Both the position numbers and the translations under genes were made by a program. Source: Elysia chlorotica (Eukaryota > Mollusca > Gastropoda > Plakobranchidae). Taken from it: a stretch of DNA of 64,000 nucleotides. The notes beneath the pieces are model-generated. The model was not told the origin of the DNA, did not search any database, and saw nothing but the letters and a program-made list of their open reading frames with translations. The stretch spans positions 431,135 to 495,134 of the forward strand of contig RQTK01000031.1 in assembly GCA_003991915.1 (NCBI GenBank). Direction: 5' to 3'. Positions 56,388-64,000 of the stretch are shown in pieces; position 1 is the stretch's first letter, and each line of letters opens with the position of its first letter.

Positions 56388-59149
56388 TTTGAGAGAATTA
56401 AGCTGATCTATTTTAAAAGTAATGCGCACCTAAAAAGTCAATACAAGATTGTTGAAACAAAGATTGTTACTTAAAAAAAAGTGCACCTAAAAGGTCAATA
56501 CAAACAATCACGTCTCCTAAACATTGTATGTTACTTTAAAAAAATTGATAATGTAATAACTAGGCCCAAAATCTGGGTTAAATTCGTTGATTTTACATCG
56601 TATTAATTACAAAATCGTGTTTGGAAACATTTATCCTTATGATATCCAGTAATAGCAAACTTTGGGCGTAGGGGTACTAGTAAGAACAGGAAATAAAAGA
56701 TGTTTTATGTTTGCGGTGGTACAAAAAACCTACAGTTGCAGCGAGTTCGCTTAAAGGTGCAAAGTCCTTTCATTTGTAGATAGGCAAATAAACTCGAACT
56801 CGAAGTTAACAATGAAGAACATGTAATCGTTCATTTGATAGGCTTTTCCCCGGCCTTGTTCACTGGAAATACTTGGTTCTGGTTTTGCCTTATAGTTATA
56901 CCCCAGAACATGGGCATCAAGAAGTCTTCTGTTGAACTTTTTGTCACCTTTTTACTTTTTTTTACCTTGTCCTTGCAGTTATGCATTTCCAAACCACTTG
57001 CAAACAATCAAACGACACCTACAACAACAATCAAACACCAAACGACAACAATAACAACAACAATAACAACAACAACAACAACAACAACACAAAAAGATAA
57101 TTATAAAAAATTAATGGTTGTTTGGTATGTATTAGAGGAAATGTGATTCAAACTGTTATTACATTTCATTTTTTGTGTGATGTCATAAAAGACAGTTACT
57201 ATTTCACATAATTAAACATTCTCTATTCGACAGAAACAGAACTACTGTAACAAATTATTCAATACCTTGTGACAAATTTATTGTAAAAAGAATAATAACT
57301 ATGACAAGCAAATAATTCTTTGTTTATGACATGAATGATAAGTTTTAGGAAAGATTTATGGGAGACATTGATTCGTGTTTATTTAAAACTTAAAAATTAA
57401 TATAAACCAGATGTCTTAACTGATTCAGTCAAACCAATTAATGCCATGTTTACATAGGAGTTCAAGTCCGTATCCCTCGTAAGGAATGTTCGCATTGCGA
57501 TCAAGAGTCAGTTGAGATATACCTCAAGGGCGTCATACTTGTCCTGCATTTCTCAACACCATCCGGAGTTTTTAGCCCTCCAGTTCTATTTACGTGAAGG
57601 CTGAACTACTCACCAGGTGGGAAATGGGGAGGAGAACCTGCATTTGACTTGGCTCGTAAAAAACACCAGGAAGAGCTTTAAAGCTTACACAAATAAATGA
57701 GGCCACTGAGAAATGACAGAAAACTGACCGCTCTGTTTTGATATCGCTAATGTGGTGAGGGGCTCGGGGCTATGCTCTATATACATTTCTCTCTGGTTGT
57801 GTTTATAGAAATTTGCGATATCTTATGAATTCATTGCCTTTCCCACGCAGACATTTTGAGGATAATAATTTAGTTTTTTTCTCCGGGTTTTACTACTCAA
57901 ATTTCAAAATGTAACAGCATGATTTATTCAGATATAGGAAGCAAGTTCGGTTTAGTAATTGTTTATTTATTCATTTTAAATGTTGCCATCAAATGTGCTT
58001 CTAATTTCATAGTTTAAAAAATCACCAAACAAACAAGATGAGTGAGCCAACATGAGCTTGACGCTGTAAATAGTTATTCATAATGCCAGTTGCTAGTGCT
58101 ACGCGATTAATTTCACTCCGCATTTGACAAGTCCGACGTGAGATCTAGGTCACGCCAATGCATAGTATTATCTATGAAGTCAAAGTGCATTTTCTGACCC
58201 CTTACTTTGAATTCTTCTATACACTTTACCTTTTAGATAAAATATTTGTAAAATAATAGAGCTACAACTTTTCAATTGCATTATCTAAAAATAATACTCT
58301 TATTTTCCGACCCCTACCTTTTAACCTAAGAGCTTTCTTGCTTGAATATGACTTGTGAAATGACTACTCTCCATATCCTTCAACACCTTCTACGTTCGAA
58401 TCCATGCCTTATTTTTACCTGGCTCTCCTATTTTTACTATTCTTCTTATAAATCCACAATTTACATTCTCACATATCCAATTTACCAAAGATTCTGAAAA
58501 TGTGGTGTTAAAGTGTCGAAAGAATTGTAAAGCTTTTTCTCCAAGGACTAACCCTGTTTTATTCAGTTCAAGAGTGAACCTCAAAATAAACAAATGGCGC
58601 CGGATAATGAGCGTTGAACGACAAGTCTTCGGTTATGTGACCCTTAGTTCAAATAAACAATACGTCATGAAGATTATAGAAGTAAAAAGGTGATCAAACT
58701 GTGAAAAATACTGCTACAGAAGATAAGACATTCAATTGACATCTTGAACAAATTTAACTTGGGGTCTCAGAGGAAAAAGGAAAAACAGACAGGAAAGTGG
58801 GACAACAGAAAGAGAGTGACGAGAAAAAGACAAAGAGTTTGTAAGAAAAACAGACATAGAGACAAACCGACAAACAGACAGGCACAAAATCAAACAAAAA
58901 AGTTTTTGTAGGGAAAGAACTAAAAATGTGAAAAAATAACACCCATACCAGAATTAAATATGCGCAAATCAGTGGTTGAGTACGTGACGTATCTGAATCG
59001 TCATGAAATTTTGCACACAAAAAAAAGACGTAAGGAGAGAAAAGATTGAGTTCACACTTACAAATTCAATGGGAATGGAAAAACCCTGATACACCAAAGA
59101 GGGCATTGGGGGATGAATACGAAACGGGATACGGATAGAAAGACAGGTA

Positions 59150-59235
59150 GTGGTATAAAGAGGAAGTCAGGCAGGCACAGGGACTTCGAGATATGCAGAG
59201 ATTCAAACCCTAGCCTTGCTGACACTCAGGTTACA
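59150..59235 (-). mobile_element. Possible SINE head fragment
   Basis: The minus strand contains 'agggtttgaatctctgc', a B-box-like sequence, preceded by 'ctgagtgtcagcaaggc'. Short and isolated. Confidence 0.3.
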
Positions 59236-59879
59236 ATACTTAAATAATGACTGCTGTCATAGTAAAGTAAACAATAAAGTCTGACAGGTGATGAGAACGA
59301 TAGAGAATTATAAACTCCAAGAGTTAGTAGCAAGAGAGAAATAGTGGAGGAGCGCTGCTGGTATCCGAGGCTTACTTGGGGGTCTAAATAATTAGATCTG
59401 GATTCTATATTTTCGCCTAGTGTGAGAGGTGAAAAAAATTGAGACCCGGTAGTGAAACAGGTAGATCTAGTGGATTTTGAACTGTTCGTTTCTTCAGGGA
59501 AATCGGCACCCTTGTCTACCTAAATTTACTCCAATTTCTAAAATAACTTTAAAAAAAGGGGGGTTCGTTACTATGAACTACGTTTAGATGATAAAAATAA
59601 AAATAAGGAAGATGCTAGAAAAAGTGAATCCCATTTTGTGCAGTGTTTATTCACATTCCTCCTGTTTTTACAATTCTTAAAAGTACGTAAGTGTCCCATG
59701 TGCTATAATTGTGCGTAAGAATTTTCGGAACAAAGTGTTGTTTTTTCGGAAAACGTGAGGCGAGTTCGGAAAAATCATGTGAACTTGTAAACCATTGAAA
59801 AGAGTAGAAATATTTTACCACACAGAGTACTTTGAGCTGTTATTAATTTGTATTATAACTTTGAAATGGAAGAGGCTAT

Positions 59880-59923
59880 GGAGCCTCCAAATAGAGGGCA
59901 CCTAGACTCTATTTGGAGGCTCC
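59880..59923. other. Perfect 17-bp inverted repeat (hairpin)
   Basis: GGAGCCTCCAAATAGAG (59880-59896) and its exact reverse complement (59907-59923), with a 10-base loop, GC-rich against AT-rich flanks. Confidence 0.85.
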
Positions 59924-60536
59924 CTAGAAACTTCATTTTGAGAAGTCGTGAAGAGAAAAAATTACTTCTTGGTTTTAAGTGATATTGACGAGAGAAGCGT
60001 TGCAAAAAGATAGCGTAAATAAGGAATTTCCCTCTATACATTTTCAATTTAAAAACAGTCTTTATAAAAAGTATATATTTTTTATTATTATTATCTAGTC
60101 AATCTACATAACGCCCCATCTATAAACAGGAAAAATCATTAGGAACGATCATGTTGACTGCATAAAAGTTGTTCTTTTTATCCGTTATAATTTAGCAATT
60201 TCGAAGGTAAGCAATAACGTTCTATGGAGTTCATAAGCAATTTTTGAAGTTGTAACATTTATCTAGAACCAATGCTCTCATCTTCAAATTTATATGGATA
60301 TACAATCAGATTAATGTGTAAAACGATCAATGAAACGCATCATACGATACAAAAAAAAAGTAAAGCCAAAGTGCAGCTCGCCCAGAACAGAACGATTCGA
60401 TACACACGCATTTTGATGGTGTTATTGTGGCTTACAGTTTATAATTTATACCTTGGTGCAAACATAGTTGAAATACATTGCGAAAAACATAGGATCTGAA
60501 TATTGCGATTCTCTTATGCACCCTCCTCCTCCTTTA

Positions 60537-60567
60537 GCTCTCTGTCTGTGTCTCTCTCTGTCTCTCT

Positions 60568-60633
<66 letters not shown>

Positions 60634-60650
60634 TTCTTTCTCCCTCTCTG
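60537..60650 (+). repeat. (CT)n microsatellite
   Basis: Imperfect then perfect CT tract. Confidence 0.95.
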
Positions 60651-62611
60651 CCCTCTCAATTTGAGTCCGTTTCTGCATTTTTTTCCATTTCAAATAATTA
60701 TGACGCCCTTCGCGTCAAGAGCTGCTGCATTCTGTTTGTTCGGGCGGCGTTGATGGATGAACGTCTGTCATGAGGACCAGGACGGGGAAGGCAACCTCCG
60801 TGATATTCTGTTTACGGCATCCATCTTTACAGGAGCTGGAGACCTGGACTGAGCGGGAGGTTGCGGGAACCCCGATGATTGCTCATACGACATAGGATAA
60901 ATGATCGCATCGACGTGTTATATGCAATTAATTAGGCTTCGCGAATCGATTTGAAAAATATGTCTACATTCTAAAGAAGGTGTTTGCAAAAGTATCAGTT
61001 ATTTATACATCATGATATTATTAGGCGTTACAATGCAACATACAGGTTTTTAAAATCCCTTATACATACGACTGTCCTTCTTTCGGCAAGGTCGCCGTGT
61101 TTTGACCTTGCATATTTATTATAGCCAGCGGCCATGTCGCGCAAGGCAGCCAATTCCCATTATGTTACACAAAAAATAGCCTAGTAAGCCAGACAATACT
61201 CGCTGAAATCGCGAGACTGAGAATTGCACTTAAAAGATAAACTGAAAAAGGCTAAGAGAGTTTAGTATAAAAGAGAGGTTTAGCAACGGCTATGCGCTGC
61301 AACTTAAATTATGCAAATATGGAGGCTACTGAGGCCTAAGCACATTCGAGGCTTGCGTTTCCTAATACCAGTGTTTATTTATAGATTGAGACTCTTCCTC
61401 CTCGGAAGGTAAGATTTGCATCTGTATCTGATTTTGATGGGCGGATTTTGTTTTGTTTACGGCCGGTGTCCGGAGGTGGGACTTTTTCCTGCCGGTTAGA
61501 CCAGAGATGCTATCGCGGTGCCTGGCTATTTGCATGTGCGGAGAACGTTTGGATAGGCTGCTCTCCGTTAGGGAAGGCTTTAAGCCAGAGAAAACAGCTT
61601 TTCTATCCGTGAGAGAATTCCTCTTAATTCACACGCCTAAAAAATCTCATGCTCGACATGGAGATGGACTGATAGGTATGAGTGGCAGAGGAAAAGTTTC
61701 GATTAGAAAGTTTCTGAGACAATCCGACAGAATAGCTGGGTAGAACCAAATCCTTATAAACATTAAAAGAGGTTTTAATTGTACGAGTCTAAAATTAAGC
61801 GTAGCTCTTCTCTAAATTAACATTGCTGCATTAAAAAATTAATAGGAAACATAGTATACGGCATACCATGGTAATTCAAATTATAAAAAAAGCCCACACA
61901 AAAAAACAACAATACATCATCAACAACAACAATTACAACAAAACCCAGCACCACCAACAAAACAACCGATGTAGTCCGATACAACACTATGTGAGATTTC
62001 GAAACTACGTTGGTACATGTATCATTAGAATAAAACTTTAAACACGGACAAGTTAGTTTACTTTAATTTGTGTTGTTCAAAAATAATTTAACAATTGGGT
62101 ATTTTAAATAGTGAATTTATCATGGGTATCAATCTACGTGATCACAAACATAATTTATTATACATAAAAAAATATTACTTTGAAAGTTTACTTTTAAAGA
62201 CTGATGTCCATGTGATTATTCGATCCAGCTATGTATATTTTCATACTACCTACAATGTACAGCATAGAATATATCTAATTTCTTCATTCATTCAATCGAT
62301 CTATTTTCTAGCACAGGGATAAGAAACCTTTATACGTCTCATTTACGGAATGCATCTAGAAAAGTATTTATGTTTCATGAGAAAAATTGTATCCTTTTGA
62401 TAATGTCATTTAGCTTCTTTGGTTTGTTTATTTTCTTATTTCTGCTAATCCCAATTCTTTGATTCTTCGCCGTGCATGTCAAAATGCGGATCATGAGGGG
62501 CCGCTCAATCGATTTCTAGTTCCTAGTAGTTGCGAACGGTTTAGTAAATCCATAATCTCTCTTTTTCTTTTTTCGCTGATTCTTTATCTCTGCTCTGTCT
62601 TTGTCAACTAT

Positions 62612-62612
62612 T

Positions 62613-62685
<73 letters not shown>

Positions 62686-62812
62686 GGTGCCTTCCTTGGT
62701 CTGTCTGTCTGTCTGTCTGTCTGTCTGTATCTCCCTCTTCTTATTCTGTCTATTCTATTTCTATTATGTCTGTCTCTCTGTCTGTCTGTCTGTCTTTTCT
62801 CTCCCCTTCACA

Positions 62813-62857
<45 letters not shown>

Positions 62858-62900
62858 CTCTCTCTCTATCTCCTCTGTTTCTCTCTCTCTCTCACACACA

Positions 62901-62960
<60 letters not shown>
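62612..62960 (+). repeat. (TCTG)n and (CT)n compound microsatellite
   Basis: TCTG units (62612-62685, 62700-62727, short third block near 62775-62795) followed by CT and CA runs to 62960. No coding potential. Confidence 0.95.
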
Positions 62961-62961
<1 letters not shown>

Positions 62962-63044
62962 ATTCGCTATGTAAGAATCAGAGGCAGAAACATAATAACA
63001 ATAGATGGAGAGTCTAACAATATAAGCGATTAGGTTCCCAACAC

Positions 63045-63178
63045 CTGCGCTTTATGACAGTCAGACAGAAGATTTCCCAAGGGGCTTCTTGCCGCTCCTC
63101 GGTTTTATTGTGCTGTGACACAATACAGAAAATGTTGCCACCGTAGTTGCTGGTCATGCAGATAAGAAATTTGTCTCG
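63045..63178 (-). CDS. Candidate orphan exon, unrecognised
   Basis: 134 bp open segment between a TTTCGTACAG acceptor and a GTGTTG donor, phase 0 to 2. It encodes FLICMTSNYGGNIFCIVSQH and EERQEAPWEIFCLTVIKR, with four cysteines. Base composition is more coding-like than its flanks. There is no link by phase to the CUB exon. It may be a chance open frame. Confidence 0.25.
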
Positions 63179-63850
63179 CTGTACGAAATTATAGTTCCAC
63201 ATTTTCGCAAACATTCAGTTTGAAAGTTACTGTGTATGAATTTTTTTAACTGATCACAGGCTTTTGTAACGTTTCCTGGCTGTTATAAACATACCTCGAG
63301 AGACGAAAGAGTAATCATACGTTAACGTACCAGTAACCTGCTTAATTGTAGTGTAGATAGAAAATTTATAACAATAAGCCTTAATATCAGTGTTCATTGT
63401 AAACTTGTAAACTTGTGTCGAATTGTTAATTAAGTTCCACAAATCATGACCGGGTTTTCCCGGATTTTTTTTCGTGTAGCTAGACACAGACACTTGTGAA
63501 TGCATCCACAATCATCCTGATAAAAATCTAGCGCTGCTTTCTGCATGAACATGGAAAGCTGATCCTGATGTCGACCTTAAAGCTCCAATATCTTTTAAAA
63601 TGGAAGTGGTAGGAGAAAGGACATTGAGTCAGTAATTAAGATTGCTTGCATGATTTGGTAATTGAAAGATTGTTGCCATGTCAGGACTGACAGCTGTTTA
63701 CTCAAACGTTTGACAAAAAAAATTAGAACTAGGCTTTTGGTTGGATAGAATTTACGAGATGTGAACCTCTCAAGAAAAATATGTATTTAAAGCGAAAATA
63801 AGATTCATGAAAATAATTGGAAGTGTACGAGGAAAAGAGAGATAATGAAA

Positions 63851-63924
63851 GACACACACACACACACCTACACATAATATACATATTTATATATACACAG
63901 AGAGATTAAGAGAGATAAAAAGAG

Positions 63925-64000
<76 letters not shown>
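63851..64000 (+). repeat. (CA)n and (GA)n microsatellites at right edge
   Basis: Short CA run at 63851-63867, then GA from about 63931 to the end of the window, which is cut inside the tract. Confidence 0.95.

Noticed and set aside
57500..57570. Minus-strand KYDALEVYLN resembling a CUB 'YDxLEV' strand
   Set aside because: The conserved cysteine before it is missing, a stop follows at once, and no CUB half can be built around it.
60780..60880. Minus-strand frame with CKDGCRKQNITEVAF as a possible exon
   Set aside because: No adequate donor, no recognisable domain and no phase link to the CUB exon.

Overview
The window is AT-rich animal nuclear DNA: long introns with GT/AG splice sites, many di-, tri- and tetranucleotide microsatellites, tRNA-derived SINEs, and LINE, Penelope-like and Helitron remnants. 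An invertebrate, most likely a gastropod or other mollusc, fits best (SINE tails of the 'GGTGGACGTTAAACGAACTC' type, lachesin-type Ig gene), but that is inference. There is no prokaryotic, organellar or viral gene content. Two assembly gaps (24055-24128 and 51271-51286) both abut trinucleotide repeats.

Two multi-exon genes can be assembled by hand on the minus strand, with every splice phase checked. Gene 1 (start codon 21764, running left to at least 3208) has 18 phase-compatible coding exons giving 1043 codons, with no stop codon found before the left side of the window. It encodes two N-terminal hydrophobic segments around a ~180-residue loop, followed by a large helix-rich soluble region with a charged coiled-coil-like stretch. 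I do not recognise its family. Gene 2 (38557 to 29899) encodes a lachesin/IgLON-like cell-adhesion protein: three Ig domains, a Gly/Arg-rich stalk containing an RGD tripeptide, an optional in-frame 30-codon cassette exon, and a C-terminal hydrophobic tail typical of a GPI-anchor signal. Its signal-peptide exon was not found. Farther upstream on the same strand, 46342-46525 is a clear half-CUB-domain exon. Its phase would allow splicing into gene 2, but it may belong to a separate gene.

Between and around the genes: 1-3200 holds microsatellites, a Penelope-like GIY-YIG fragment and a SINE; 22-24.3 kb is the upstream side of gene 1, with a TCTAG-dense block, a SINE and LINE 3' ends; 26.7-27.4 kb is a decayed Helitron N-terminal region; 40-46 kb and 46.5-64 kb are mostly non-coding, with scattered SINEs, a LINE end, hairpins and long CT/GA, CTT, GATA and TCTG tracts.

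The most striking structural theme is repeated local duplication. Gene 1 carries a duplicated exon block in which the copy has lost an exon and is cut in mid-exon. Gene 2 carries a duplicated first Ig exon next to a truncated copy of the following exon. A 404-bp segment occurs twice without visible differences in the 3' part of gene 1, and a 90-bp unit is tripled exactly across a splice acceptor. These are either real, recent duplication-with-deletion events or haplotype mis-joins in the assembly; read depth would decide. I found no convincing previously undescribed multi-gene system.
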